In this document: in pieces, positions 1 to 9,534 of the stretch | Numbering within the stretch: position 1 is the first letter of the stretch | Layout of the letters: every line of letters begins with the position of its first letter | NCBI RefSeq assembly: GCF_026343945.1 | Contig: NZ_JAPKNJ010000003.1 | Location: 124,001-188,000, forward strand | Direction of reading: 5' to 3' | DNA: 64,000 nt | DNA from: Kaistia algarum | Lineage (GTDB): Bacteria; Pseudomonadota; Alphaproteobacteria; Rhizobiales; Kaistiaceae | Notes under the pieces: generated by a model | Seen by the model: only the letters and a program-made list of their open reading frames with translations | Databases searched by the model: none | Told to the model about the DNA's origin: nothing | Program-made: the position numbers and the translations under genes

Positions 1-1878
1 GCCGGTCATGCGGGCGATCCGTCCGCCCGAGGCCTGTACGACCGGCGCCAGCTTTTCCTCCGTCGAACGCACATCGGTGAATTCGCGCGGATTGGCCGGG
101 CCGACATGGGCGAAGGCGCGCTGGTCGCCATCCTCGACCCGCCAGAGGCCGATCTCGCCGGCGGGGACTTCGGCGCGGAAACGCCCGGGTCCATCGGCCA
201 CCAGCGGCACGTTGCTCGTCTTGCCCGAGGGCGCCGTCAGGGTTGCCGGCGCGGCATTGTCCTTCATGGTCTGGCGCTCGATGACGAGATTGGCGCCGTC
301 GGCCGTGACCTTCAGCGCTTCCTCTTCGAGATCCGGCTCCTTCATCAGCCAGTGGGCGAGGCGGCGCAGCAGGTCGACATGCGGGCCGCCGCCCTCATAG
401 CCGCGCGCCCAGAGCCAGACTTGATCCGAGAGCATGAGCGCGACGCGGCCCTTGCCCTCGCGCTGCAGAACCAGCAGCGGGTCGCCATCGGCGCCCTTCA
501 TGATCACTTCGCCGCTGGGCTTGTCCGTCTCGACCTGGCGGAACCAGCGGCTCCAATGCGGCGGGGTCGCGTCGCCGCCTTCAAGGCCGCGCGTCACCGG
601 ATGACGCTTGCCGAGATCGGTGACTTCCGGCGTGAATGGCTTCTCGATGACCCGCCCGGTCGGCGCGGCCGGCAGCACGTCGGCGAGCGGCGTGCCGTAG
701 AGGCTGCCCTCCGACGCATAATCGGGTCCGGAGGCGACGAGCAGCGCGCCGCCATCGCGGACATAGCGGGCGATGTTGTCGAAGTAGAGGATCGGCAGCA
801 CGCCGCGCTGGGCATAGCGGTCGAAGATGATCAGGTCGAACTGGTCGATCTTGACGGAGAAAAGTTCGCGCGTGGGAAACGCGATCAGCGACAATTCGTC
901 GATCGGCGTGCCGTCCTGCTTCTCCGGCGGTCGCAGGATGGTGAAATGCACCAGATCGACCGAGGCGTCGGATTTGAGCAGGTTGCGCCAGATGCGCTCG
1001 CCGGCATGCGGCTCACCGGAGACGAGCAGGACGCGCAAATTTTCGCGGATGCCGTCGACGACTGCGGCGGCGCGGTTGTTGACCGCGGTGAGTTCGCCGG
1101 TGAGCGGCGCCGCCTCGAATTCGTAGATGTTCTGTCCAGCATGGGCGATGTCGATGCCGAAGCGACTGACCTCGCCCGGCATGACGATCTCGGTTGCCAG
1201 CGGCTCGCCGTCGCGCGTGATCGTCACCTGCACCGGGCCGCTATCGGACACGCCGCTGTCGATGACGCTGTATTCGATGGTCTGCTTCTCGCCGACGATG
1301 GCGAAGCGGGGCGCCTGCCGAATCACGATCTGGCGGTCGATCTCGTCCGGCTTGCCCGAGATCAGCGCGTGCAGCGGCGCGCCGCCCAGGATCTCGGCCG
1401 GCGGTTTTGGAACGTCATGGACCTCGCCATCCGTCAGCATGACAACGGCGCCAATGCGTTCCGGCGCGACATCGGCGAGCGCCGAGCCGACCGCCTTGAA
1501 CAGTTCGGTACCATCGACCGGCTGACCGTTGGCCGTGCTGCCGACCTCGATCGTGCGCAGTTCGATATTGCGCAGGTCGCCGAAGCGCTTCTCGATCGCG
1601 GCACGCATGGCCGTCGTGGTCGCCGCGCGATCGGAAAGGCCCTGGCTGGCGGTCTTATCGACGACGACAGCGACCACGGTCGGCAGCGGTTCGCGTTCCT
1701 CGGCGAGCAGCACGGGTCCCGCAAGGGCGGCAACAAGACAGGCGAGCGCCAGCAGCCGCAGCCAGGCACCGCGGATCCGGCGGATGAGCAGCGGCAACGC
1801 GACGATGAGGGCGACCGCCGCGAGGGCGAGCAGCGCCGGCAGCGGCACGACCGGCGCGAAGGTCAGGGACCAGTTCAC
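1..1878 (-). CDS. Large membrane protein with glutamine-amidotransferase-like region (partial, 3' end outside window)
   Basis: Last visible gene of the MoxR operon; its stop lies beyond position 1. Reading the reverse strand from a GTG at 1878 gives an uninterrupted frame of about 626 residues beginning MNWSLTFAPVVPLPALLALA. Two hydrophobic segments at roughly residues 8-30 and 38-60 predict a membrane anchor. A large extracytoplasmic region follows with stretches such as GAVVMLTDGEVHD and VRDGGALLVASGPDYASEG, like the amidotransferase-like membrane proteins that follow DUF4159 genes in alphaproteobacteria. The GTG overlaps the upstream stop as GTGA, implying translational coupling. Function unknown; inferred to act with the MoxR ATPase in envelope maturation or stress. 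Confidence 0.8.
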   Translation of the reverse strand, partial: MNWSLTFAPVVPLPALLALAAVALIVALPLLIRRIRGAWLRLLALACLVAALAGPVLLAEEREPLPTVVAVVVDKTASQGLSDRAATTTAMRAAIEKRFGDLRNIELRTIEVGSTANGQPVDGTELFKAVGSALADVAPERIGAVVMLTDGEVHDVPKPPAEILGGAPLHALISGKPDEIDRQIVIRQAPRFAIVGEKQTIEYSVIDSGVSDSGPVQVTITRDGEPLATEIVMPGEVSRFGIDIAHAGQNIYEFEAAPLTGELTAVNNRAAAVVDGIRENLRVLLVSGEPHAGERIWRNLLKSDASVDLVHFTILRPPEKQDGTPIDELSLIAFPTRELFSVKIDQFDLIIFDRYAQRGVLPILYFDNIARYVRDGGALLVASGPDYASEGSLYGTPLADVLPAAPTGRVIEKPFTPEVTDLGKRHPVTRGLEGGDATPPHWSRWFRQVETDKPSGEVIMKGADGDPLLVLQREGKGRVALMLSDQVWLWARGYEGGGPHVDLLRRLAHWLMKEPDLEEEALKVTADGANLVIERQTMKDNAAPATLTAPSGKTSNVPLVADGPGRFRAEVPAGEIGLWRVEDGDQRAFAHVGPANPREFTDVRSTEEKLAPVVQASGGRIARMTG

Positions 1879-4688
1879 TGTCCGAGCCTTTCCAGGAGCG
1901 CCGGCACATGAACCTGATCGGCCTTGTAGTTGCCGGTCAGCGCATACATGACGATGTTGACGCCGGTGCGGAACGCCATCTCGCGCTGGCGCGGATCCGG
2001 CGGAACGGTCGGGTAGAGATAGCGCCCATCGGCATCGGTGGCCCAGGCGCCGGCGAGGTCGTTCTCGGTGATCAGGATCGAGGAAACGCCATCGCTGGGC
2101 CGCGCCGGCCGATCGGCCGCCGCCGCGGCATCGTCGGGAGGCAGCGCCTCGACCCAGAGCGGCCCGCCGGAATAGCGGCCGGGAAAATCGGCCAGCAGAT
2201 AAAAGGCCTTGGTCAGCACGTGGTTGCTCGGCACCGGCTCCAACTGCGGAATGTCGAGACCGGACAGCATGTCGCGCAGCCGTTCGGCCGCGGGCGTGCC
2301 GGCGAAGCCGGTATCGCCCGGCGTGCGGTCCAACTCGTCGCGGGTGTCGAACAGAATAGAGCCGCCCTGCTTCATATAGGCATCGATCCGGGCGAGCGTC
2401 GCCGAGGAGGGCATCGGACTCGCCGGATCGATCGGCCAATAGAGCAGCGGGAAGAACGAGAGCTCGTCCTTGGCGATGTCGACGCCCATCGGATCGCCGG
2501 GCTCCAGAGCCGTGCGATTGGCCAGTTCGCGGGATAGACCGGCAAGCCCGGCTCGGCTGGTATCGTCTATCTCGGCGTTGCCGGTCGTCACATAGGCGAG
2601 ACGGGTCTGGTTCGCTGCCTGAAGCGCGAACTGGTCCGATGCCTCGTCGGCGCGCGATGGATGAACCCAGCCCCCGATCAGGATCGCCGCAAAGATCAGC
2701 GCGGCAGGCGCGGCACGGCGAAAACGCCAGCCGCCATTCAGCCAGAGCACGGCGAGCGCATCGGCAAAGAGCAGCACCAGCGCCGCCACCAGGAGATAGG
2801 GCGAGAGGTCCTGCGGCGCCGTGGTCGGATAGGGGCGGATATCGGCGCCCTGCAGCGACGAGGCATCCAAGGGCGGCAGCGTCGCGTCGGGCGCAAGAAC
2901 GTTGACGGCCCGGAAGCCCTCGTCCGAGCCGTAGAGGCCGGGCGGATGCTCACGATCGGCCGTCACCGCCTGCGCATTCGTCGGAAGCGGCCGAGCGAAG
3001 GGGTCGCTGGTGGTGAAATGGCCGAAGCCGTCGAGCAGGCGATAGGGCGGCAGCGTCGCGGACTGTCCTGAGCCCGAAGCGCTCTTGGCTGAACCATCGG
3101 CCGGCGGCGAGGCAAAGGCGACGATCCGGCGCAGCATATCGACGAAAGTCCCCGAGAGCGGCAAGTTCGACCAGCTCGTATCGGCGGTGACATGGAAAAG
3201 AATCAGCCATCCCTTGCCGAGTGGCGCGGCGGTGACGAGCGGCGTGCCATCGGCGAGAGCCGCCCAGGTGCGGCCGGCGAGGTTGCTGTCGGGGTCGGCC
3301 AGCACCTGGCGCCGGATCTCGACATCCTTGGGCACGGAAAGGCCGGCAAAGGGGCTGCCATCCGAAAACGAGGCGAGGGGCTGCGGGGTCGACCAGGACA
3401 GACTGCCGCCGAGGACCCGGCCGCCTTCGCGCAGCCGCACCGGGATCAGCATGTTCTGGCTCGCATTGGCCGCGGCAAGGCGTGGACCGGCAAAGCGCAG
3501 CAATGTGCCGCCATTCTCGACCCATTGGCCGAGCTTCTGTTCGACGTCGGGCGTCAGTGTGCCGATATCGGCCATGGCGATCACTGCGGCCCCGTCATCG
3601 ACCATCTTCGGCACGGCGATTTCGGCATTGGCATCGCGCGTGTCGAGCACGTCGGCGGAGGGCTGCAGAGCCCGACTTAGATAATAGAGCGGCGAGAGCA
3701 GCGGCTGCGCATTGTCGTTGGAGCCGCCGGAGAGGAGGCCAACGCGTCGGCGCTGGAAGCGATCGTCCAGCAATTGCACGGCGCCGGCCGTGGAAGCGCC
3801 GGCAATCTCGATGCGAGCCATGTCGTTGCGCAACTCGGTCGGCAGCTCGAACGCCGCCTCGGCCTTGGTCTCGCCGGGCTTGAACGCGAATTCGGCGGTT
3901 CCGATCGGGCGGCCCTTGAGATCCTGCGCCAGGAGGCTGCCGCTGTCCTCTCCGGCGCCGTCGCTGCGCAGGACGGTCAGCGTCAGCGCGTCGGCCGTGG
4001 AGCGGGGATTGGCGAGGCCGACGAGGCGGGCGGGGGTGCCGAGATAGAGCGTGGTCGGCACCTTCAAGCGATCGTTCAGGAAGCTTGCAAACGCATCGGC
4101 ATCGGCGCCGCCGAGCCCGCTTGCCAGCCAGACCGTTCCGCCGATCGAGCCAACCGTGCCGGCGAGCGCGGCGGCGAGAGCCGCGCGGTTGGCGGCATAG
4201 GGGCGGGGGGCGAGCGCGTCCAGTCTTGTGCGGATCGTCGCGGCATCGGCAGGCGCCAGCTCCTGGTTGGCCGGATCGGCGGTCGCGACCAGGACGATCG
4301 GCCGGCCGACGCGATCGGCAAGGTCGACGATCCGCTTCGCCGTGTCGAGGCGGGACGGCCAATCGCGAGCGGCGGCCCAGTCATTGTCGATGGCGAGCAG
4401 CAGCGTGCCGTCGCCGGCCGCGTTCTCGCCGGCGGGGCGCCAGACGGGACCGGCGAGCGCCAGGATGACCAAGGCGGCGAGCAGCAGGCGGAGCGCCGTC
4501 AGCCACCAGGGGCTGCGCGCCGGCTGCTCTTCCTTCGCCGCGATCTCAGCCAGGATCCGGGTCGGCGGGAAGCTCTCGACGCGCGGACGCGGCGGCGTCA
4601 GCTTCAGCAGCCACCATATTGCCGGCAGCAACACCAGCGCCGAAAGCACAAACGGCGCGGCGAAGGCGAGGGGTAGGCTTCCGATCAT
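1875..4688 (-). CDS. DUF4159 domain-containing membrane protein with BatA-type N-terminus
   Basis: A 937-residue protein. The first 90 residues carry two hydrophobic segments (about 8-28 and 62-82) around a Pro/Arg-rich loop, typical of the BatA (aerotolerance regulator) N-terminal domain. A long periplasmic-looking middle follows, then another hydrophobic stretch near 640-690. The DUF4159 domain is C-terminal (about 715-937), including FPLLYWPID and GGSILFDTRDELD. It starts with ATG overlapping the DUF58 stop (ATGA) and ends overlapping the next gene (GTGA), so it is in one coupled operon with moxR. Role unknown; family context suggests a membrane complex assembled or remodelled by the MoxR AAA+ ATPase. 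Confidence 0.88.
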   Translation of the reverse strand: MIGSLPLAFAAPFVLSALVLLPAIWWLLKLTPPRPRVESFPPTRILAEIAAKEEQPARSPWWLTALRLLLAALVILALAGPVWRPAGENAAGDGTLLLAIDNDWAAARDWPSRLDTAKRIVDLADRVGRPIVLVATADPANQELAPADAATIRTRLDALAPRPYAANRAALAAALAGTVGSIGGTVWLASGLGGADADAFASFLNDRLKVPTTLYLGTPARLVGLANPRSTADALTLTVLRSDGAGEDSGSLLAQDLKGRPIGTAEFAFKPGETKAEAAFELPTELRNDMARIEIAGASTAGAVQLLDDRFQRRRVGLLSGGSNDNAQPLLSPLYYLSRALQPSADVLDTRDANAEIAVPKMVDDGAAVIAMADIGTLTPDVEQKLGQWVENGGTLLRFAGPRLAAANASQNMLIPVRLREGGRVLGGSLSWSTPQPLASFSDGSPFAGLSVPKDVEIRRQVLADPDSNLAGRTWAALADGTPLVTAAPLGKGWLILFHVTADTSWSNLPLSGTFVDMLRRIVAFASPPADGSAKSASGSGQSATLPPYRLLDGFGHFTTSDPFARPLPTNAQAVTADREHPPGLYGSDEGFRAVNVLAPDATLPPLDASSLQGADIRPYPTTAPQDLSPYLLVAALVLLFADALAVLWLNGGWRFRRAAPAALIFAAILIGGWVHPSRADEASDQFALQAANQTRLAYVTTGNAEIDDTSRAGLAGLSRELANRTALEPGDPMGVDIAKDELSFFPLLYWPIDPASPMPSSATLARIDAYMKQGGSILFDTRDELDRTPGDTGFAGTPAAERLRDMLSGLDIPQLEPVPSNHVLTKAFYLLADFPGRYSGGPLWVEALPPDDAAAAADRPARPSDGVSSILITENDLAGAWATDADGRYLYPTVPPDPRQREMAFRTGVNIVMYALTGNYKADQVHVPALLERLGQ

Positions 4689-5611
4689 GTCACTCTCCCG
4701 GCACCGATTCGCTCGGCCAGTCGCCGATGCAGGGCAAGCAGTGGCTCGGTGGCAGGATGATCGGTGCGGTGGACGAGATAGGTCCAGCCAAGTCGGCGGC
4801 AGAGCGCCGTCAGATGCTCGCGGCGGGCCGCGATCTGGCGAAGATAGGCCTCGGCGATGCGCTCCGCCCGGCCGGCGGTATAGATAGCTCCGCTCTCCGC
4901 GTCGCGGAACTCGGTGCGTCCGGCATAGGGGAACGTCTCCTCATAGGGATCGCGAATCTCGACGAGATGGACCGTGGCGCCGGCCCGGGCGAACTCGCCG
5001 AAGCGACGCTCGATCTCATCCATCGGATCGAGAAAATCGCCGATGACGACCAGATCGGAAAAGCGCGTCAGGCGGCGGGCGTCGGGAAGGGCGGTCGCGC
5101 CGTCGGTACCATACGAGAGCGTCAATGCCAGTCGTTCGGCTGCATTGCGGGCGAGGACGGGATCGGCAAGGCCGAGCAGGCCGATCCGCTCGCCGGCTTC
5201 CGACAGCATTTCGGCGAGTGCGAGCAGCAGCACCAGTGCCCGGTCTGCCTTGGCGGCAAGCGCCAGGGGCGAGCGAAATTCCATCGAGGCGGAGAGATCG
5301 GCGGCGAGCCAGACCGTGTGCGCCGCTTCCCATTCGCGCTCGCGGACATAGAGATGATCGTCGTGGGCCGAGCGGCGCCAGTCTATCCGCCCGGGCGCTT
5401 CGCCGGTGACGAAAGGACGGAACTGCCAGAACGTCTCGCCCGAGCCAGCGCGGCGACGGCCATGCCAGCCGGCAAGAACGGTGGTCGCGACGTGGCGTGC
5501 TTCGACGAGCAAAGAAGGCAATCGATCCGCAAGCGTCTTCGCCTCGCCGAGCGAGCGGTTCGGCCGCTCCCGGCCCGCCGATGACGCGGCGCTTCCGTTC
5601 ACCCGATTCAC
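4685..5611 (-). CDS. DUF58 domain-containing protein (vWA-like)
   Basis: A 308-residue cytoplasmic protein with the DUF58 signature: RPFVTGEAPGRIDWRRSA at about residues 65-82, followed by a vWA-like strand ending DLSASM (105-110), a MIDAS-type DxSxS metal site. DUF58 proteins are obligate neighbours of MoxR ATPases and are thought to be their vWA partner or adaptor. The GTG start at 5611 overlaps the moxR stop (GTGA); another GTG lies nine bases further in. No membrane segment is seen. Confidence 0.9.
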   Translation of the reverse strand: MNRVNGSAASSAGRERPNRSLGEAKTLADRLPSLLVEARHVATTVLAGWHGRRRAGSGETFWQFRPFVTGEAPGRIDWRRSAHDDHLYVREREWEAAHTVWLAADLSASMEFRSPLALAAKADRALVLLLALAEMLSEAGERIGLLGLADPVLARNAAERLALTLSYGTDGATALPDARRLTRFSDLVVIGDFLDPMDEIERRFGEFARAGATVHLVEIRDPYEETFPYAGRTEFRDAESGAIYTAGRAERIAEAYLRQIAARREHLTALCRRLGWTYLVHRTDHPATEPLLALHRRLAERIGAGRVT

Positions 5612-6624
5612 CCGATCCGAGACTTGAGCCGCGCGATGACGTCGCGCACGGAGAGGCCGTCAGCCCGCGCCGCATAGGAAAGGCTCATGCGGTGCTGCAG
5701 GACCGGCTCAGCCAGCGCCAGCACGTCGTCAATCGACGGGGCGTAGCGGCCGTCGATCAGCGCGCGGGCGCGAACGGCGAGCATCAGCGCCTGGCTGGCG
5801 CGCGGACCAGGCCCCCAGGCGATCGCTTCGGTCAGCTTCGCATCCGGAATCCCGCCGGGCCGCGCGGAGCGAACGAGGCTGAGAATCGCCTCGACGACGC
5901 TCTCGCCGACGGGCAGGCGGCGGACGAGATGCTGCATCGCCTGCAGCTCGGCCGCCGTCGTGACGGCCTTCGGCGCCGCCTCGCTGGCGCCCGTCGTCTC
6001 GAACAGCATGCGCCGCTCGGCTTCAAGATCGGGATAGAGCACGTCGATCTGCAGCAGGAAGCGGTCGAGCTGCGCCTCGGGCAGGGGATAGGTGCCCTCC
6101 TGCTCCAGAGGATTCTGCGTTGCCAGCACATGGAACGGAGCCGGCAGATCGTAGCGCTGGCCCGCTATGGTGACGTGATATTCCTGCATGGCCTGCAGCA
6201 GCGCGGACTGCGTGCGTGGGCTGGCGCGGTTGATCTCGTCGGCCATCAGGAGCTGGGCGAAGACCGGCCCTTTGACGAAGCGGAAGGCCCGGCGGCCATC
6301 GGCATCCTGGTCCATGACCTCGGAGCCGAGGATGTCTGAAGGCATCAGGTCGGGCGTGAACTGGACGCGGCGTTCATCGAGGCCGAGGACGGTCGCGAGT
6401 GTCTCGACCAGCTTGGTCTTGGCAAGGCCCGGCACGCCGACGAGCAGGCCATGGCCGCCGGCGAGCAGCGTCACGAGCGCCCGCTCGACCACCATCTCCT
6501 GGCCGAAGATGACCTTGCCGATCGCCTCGCGCGCCGACTTGATCGTCGCCACGGCCGCATCGGCATCCGCCACCAGCCTGGCTGGGTCGGCGGCGTGAAC
6601 TTCGCTCTGATTGAATACGCTCAT
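5608..6624 (-). CDS. MoxR family AAA+ ATPase
   Basis: A 338-residue AAA+ ATPase of the MoxR class, which uses ATP to remodel or activate partner proteins, often with vWA-domain proteins. Visible: Walker A GVPGLAKT (about 63-70), Walker B LLMADEIN (125-132), sensor 1 TQNP near 170, and the MoxR-type QFTPDLMPSDI. It is first in a four-gene coupled operon (moxR, DUF58, DUF4159, membrane protein). I chose the ATG at 6624; a GTG six bases upstream is possible. A divergent DUF1285 gene begins about 110 bases away, so promoters for both lie in 6625-6732. Confidence 0.93.
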   Translation of the reverse strand: MSVFNQSEVHAADPARLVADADAAVATIKSAREAIGKVIFGQEMVVERALVTLLAGGHGLLVGVPGLAKTKLVETLATVLGLDERRVQFTPDLMPSDILGSEVMDQDADGRRAFRFVKGPVFAQLLMADEINRASPRTQSALLQAMQEYHVTIAGQRYDLPAPFHVLATQNPLEQEGTYPLPEAQLDRFLLQIDVLYPDLEAERRMLFETTGASEAAPKAVTTAAELQAMQHLVRRLPVGESVVEAILSLVRSARPGGIPDAKLTEAIAWGPGPRASQALMLAVRARALIDGRYAPSIDDVLALAEPVLQHRMSLSYAARADGLSVRDVIARLKSRIG

Positions 6625-6732
6625 GGCCACCCATATAGTTTCGATCGACGGGGAGACGAGAGCGCGCTTGGCGATCGCCCGAAGAGGATCGGCCCGGTCT
6701 TCACTGCCGTCATCGCAGGAACTTCAAGAAGC

Positions 6733-7338
6733 ATGCCAGTGTCAAAGGAAGGCGAAACGAAGGCCGAGACGGAATTCGGACCCGTTTCGTACCTCGCACG
6801 CTGGGCTGCCGCCGTCGAGGGCGGAACGAGCGGCGCCCCCGTTCATCTGTGGAATCCTGCGCTCTGCAGTTCGATCGACATCCGCATCGACCGCGCCGGG
6901 GCGTGGTATCACGAGGGCCGCCGGATCGAGCGCGAGGCGATGACGCGCCTCTTTGCCCGCATTCTCCGCCGAGAAGCGGATGGCTCCTATGTGCTCGTGA
7001 CGCCTTATGAAAAGCTCACGATCGAGGTCGAGGATGTTCCGTTCCTGGCGGTAGATCTCGGCTATGAGGAGGGGCCGCCACGGAGGCTCCTTATCCTGAC
7101 CAATCTTGGCGAAGCCGTGCCGGTTGATGCCGACCATCCGCTGCGCATCCAGGTAGGTGCGAGGGACGATGCCTTCATTCCCTATGTCATGGTGCGGCCG
7201 CGCCTCGAGGCGCGGCTGACCCGCGCCGCCGCTGCCAGCCTCGTCGGGATTCTTGAAGAGCGGGATGATCGGCTGGGGGTCGAATCAGCCGGTCAATTCT
7301 TCGTCATTGCCGAGAGCCATCCGGCCGGGCGGAGCTAG
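6733..7338 (+). CDS. DUF1285 domain-containing protein
   Basis: A 201-residue soluble protein of the DUF1285 family, recognised by VHLWNPALCSSIDIRI and the YEKLTIEVEDVPFLAVDL region. The function is unknown. The frame stays open upstream, but the ATG at 6733 has an AGGA about ten bases before it and gives the usual family length. It is followed at once by the NUDIX, DUF6111 and cca genes, a conserved alphaproteobacterial order, so it is probably co-transcribed with them. Confidence 0.88.
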   Translation: MPVSKEGETKAETEFGPVSYLARWAAAVEGGTSGAPVHLWNPALCSSIDIRIDRAGAWYHEGRRIEREAMTRLFARILRREADGSYVLVTPYEKLTIEVEDVPFLAVDLGYEEGPPRRLLILTNLGEAVPVDADHPLRIQVGARDDAFIPYVMVRPRLEARLTRAAAASLVGILEERDDRLGVESAGQFFVIAESHPAGRS

Positions 7339-7340
7339 CG

Positions 7341-7973
7341 ATGCGACCCGAGAGCGATCCATTCCGGCCGAGTGTCTTCTTTCCCCATGCCAGGCTGCGG
7401 CTGGCGCCGCTGGCACCGGGCGGCGGCATCGTCGAAGGCGAGACGGTGCTCAATCCCGAGTTTCATCCGCCGGCGGGCTTCAAGGCGCGGCCGGCCGCCG
7501 TCCTGATCCCGGTCGTGGGACGCGACGAGCCGACCCTTTTGATGACGCGCCGAACGGCAACGCTGCGCCAGCACGCCGGCCAGATTTCGTTTCCCGGCGG
7601 CTCCATCGATCCTGAGGATGCCGATGCCGCGGCCGCCGCCATTCGCGAGGCGCAGGAGGAGATAGGGCTGGATCCGGCGCTGGTCGAACCGATCGGTCGG
7701 CTCGATCCGTATATTGCAGGTACGGGCTTCCACATCACGCCGGTCGTCGCTCGCGTCGATCCCCGCCACCACCTCGTGCTCAATCCACACGAGGTCGATC
7801 TCGCCTTCGAAGTCCCGCTCGCCTTCCTGATGAGCCCGCGCAATCACCACATCGGCAGCCGCGAATTCGACGGCGTTCGCCATTCCTTCTACGAAATGCC
7901 CTATGATGAGCACTATATCTGGGGGATCACCGCCGGGATCATCCGCGGTCTCTATGAAAGGCTGTTTGCCTGA
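7341..7973 (+). CDS. NUDIX hydrolase, CoA pyrophosphatase type
   Basis: A 210-residue NUDIX hydrolase, probably splitting CoA or acyl-CoA to phosphopantetheine and 3',5'-ADP. The NUDIX box at about residues 86-110 ends in REAQEEIGL. It has the one-residue-longer spacing (GGSIDPEDAD then AAAAAIRE) seen in the UPF0035/CoA pyrophosphatase subgroup, preceded by LRQHAGQISFPGG. It begins two bases after the DUF1285 stop. Assignment to CoA rather than another nucleotide substrate is by subgroup resemblance. Confidence 0.88.
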   Translation: MRPESDPFRPSVFFPHARLRLAPLAPGGGIVEGETVLNPEFHPPAGFKARPAAVLIPVVGRDEPTLLMTRRTATLRQHAGQISFPGGSIDPEDADAAAAAIREAQEEIGLDPALVEPIGRLDPYIAGTGFHITPVVARVDPRHHLVLNPHEVDLAFEVPLAFLMSPRNHHIGSREFDGVRHSFYEMPYDEHYIWGITAGIIRGLYERLFA

Positions 7974-7974
7974 A

Positions 7975-8238
7975 ATGGTGCGCTTCCTGGCCTTTACTGT
8001 CGTCGCCTTCCTGCTGCCCTTTGTCTTCTATGGCGGATGGCGGTTCGTCACCGCTGGCGTGGTGCCGGGGCGCGAGGACTGGTCGCTCAAGCTCTGGGGC
8101 CGCCTGGCAGCCGCCGGGGTGGTCCTCATGCTGATCGCGATCGGCGTCCTTGTTTCGGTCTCCGGCAATGGCGAGAAGACCACCTATCATCCGGCCCGAA
8201 TCGAAAATGGTCAGCTTGTCCCCGGGAGTTTTGATTGA
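7975..8238 (+). CDS. DUF6111-like small membrane protein
   Basis: An 87-residue protein with two hydrophobic helices (about 4-25 and 42-62), starting MVRFLAFTVVAFLLPFVFYG. The ATG at 7975 lies one base after the NUDIX stop. The stop overlaps the TTG start of cca (TTGA). It matches the small membrane protein normally found between the NUDIX and cca genes in Hyphomicrobiales; the function is unknown. Confidence 0.8.
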   Translation: MVRFLAFTVVAFLLPFVFYGGWRFVTAGVVPGREDWSLKLWGRLAAAGVVLMLIAIGVLVSVSGNGEKTTYHPARIENGQLVPGSFD

Positions 8239-9461
8239 GCGCACTGGATCTTTCGGCGGCGGCTTTTCTCGCCGAGCCCCTGGTGCAGCGGGTGCTGGGC
8301 CTGCTTTCGGAAGACGGCGAGGAGGCGAGGGTGGTCGGCGGCGCCGTCCGAAACCACCTCATGGGCTTGCCTGACCAGGGCGATATCGACATCGCGACGA
8401 CGGCCCTCCCGGAGACAATCGTGAAGCGAGCCGGCGCGGCCGGGCTCAAGACCGTCCCGACCGGTATCGACCATGGCACGATCACCATCATCGGCTACCA
8501 CCGCGTGGTCGAGGTCACGACGCTGCGTGTCGATGTCGAGACGGATGGGCGCCGCGCCGTCGTCCGCTTTGGCCGCGACTGGGAAGCCGATGCGACGCGC
8601 CGCGACTTCACCATGAATGCGCTGTCCGTCGATGCCGATGGCCGGCTCTACGATTTCGTCGGCGGGCTCGGCGATATCGAGGCACGACGCGTACGCTTCA
8701 TCGGTTCTGCTGAGCGGCGGATCGAGGAAGACCGGCTGCGGGTGCTTCGCTTTTTCCGTTTCCACGCGGCCTTCGGCGAAGGGGCCCCCGACGCCGAGGG
8801 GCTGGGCGCGGCGATCCGTGCCCGACAGGATCTGACGGAGCTTTCCGCCGAGCGGATCGGGCTGGAGATGCGCAAGCTCGTCGTCGCCCGCCGAGCGGCC
8901 GATACGATCGCGCTGATGCAGGAAAGCGGCATCCTGCCCTTGGTCGCGGCGGGCGTCGCCGACCTCGCGGCGTTCCATCGCTTCGTCGAACTCTTCGGCA
9001 AGGAGGGAGTGCCGGCGCTGCGCTTTGCCGTGATCTTCGCCATGGTCGGCGAGGATATCGACCGCATCGCCCGGCGGTTCCGCCTTTCCGGTAAGGAGCG
9101 CGACCGCATGGTGGCGGCACTGGCGGCGGTACCAGCGGCTCGCGTCGGTGGCCCCGACGAGGACCGGGTGCAGCTCTATAGGATCGGCCGGGAAGCATTC
9201 CAAGACGGCTTGCTCTACGCAGCCGCGAAAGGGTTCCTGGCGCCCGAGGAAGCTCGAACGAGGTGTGACGACGCAAGCAACTGGGCCATCCCGGAATTCC
9301 CGCTGTCGGGCCGCGACGTGGTCGAGCAGGGCATCGGCCGTGGGCCGCTGGTCGGTCTCGTGCTTCGCGATCTGGAACGCTGGTGGATCGCGCAGGGCTT
9401 CGCGCCGGACGTCGAGGCGCTAAGGCGGCGGTTGCAGATGATGGTCGCCGCCCAGCAATAG
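8235..9461 (+). CDS. cca: CCA tRNA nucleotidyltransferase
   Basis: A 408-residue class II CCA-adding enzyme, which builds or repairs the 3' CCA of tRNA from CTP and ATP. Visible: VVGGAVRN (about 33-40), the catalytic DxD as GDIDIATT (49-56), RRDFTMNAL and the template region EEDRLRVLRFFRFHA. The TTG start overlaps the previous stop (TTGA) and no better in-frame start lies nearby, so translation is probably coupled. Last gene of its unit; the convergent petABC operon and a terminator follow. Confidence 0.95.
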   Translation: MSALDLSAAAFLAEPLVQRVLGLLSEDGEEARVVGGAVRNHLMGLPDQGDIDIATTALPETIVKRAGAAGLKTVPTGIDHGTITIIGYHRVVEVTTLRVDVETDGRRAVVRFGRDWEADATRRDFTMNALSVDADGRLYDFVGGLGDIEARRVRFIGSAERRIEEDRLRVLRFFRFHAAFGEGAPDAEGLGAAIRARQDLTELSAERIGLEMRKLVVARRAADTIALMQESGILPLVAAGVADLAAFHRFVELFGKEGVPALRFAVIFAMVGEDIDRIARRFRLSGKERDRMVAALAAVPAARVGGPDEDRVQLYRIGREAFQDGLLYAAAKGFLAPEEARTRCDDASNWAIPEFPLSGRDVVEQGIGRGPLVGLVLRDLERWWIAQGFAPDVEALRRRLQMMVAAQQ

Positions 9462-9475
9462 ACCCCTCGCGAACC

Positions 9476-9505
9476 AAAAAACCGGCGCCGCGAGGCGGCG
9501 CCGGT
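9476..9505 (-). terminator. Rho-independent terminator of petABC
   Basis: A perfect 11-bp inverted repeat (ACCGGCGCCGC, loop GAG, GCGGCGCCGGT) at 9481-9505. On the minus strand it is followed by five T residues from the A-run 9476-9480. It lies 30 bases past the petC stop; the stem may also stop cca transcription from the other side. Confidence 0.85.
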
Positions 9506-9534
9506 CATGATCGGGTGAAACCAGGGCAGGGTCG

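Noticed and set aside
106..1911. 601-codon plus-strand open frame at the left edge
   Set aside because: It is antisense to the amidotransferase-like membrane protein gene, whose reverse-strand frame has membrane helices and coupled start; the plus frame is Arg/Asp/Glu/Gly-rich with no motif, a typical GC-rich shadow.
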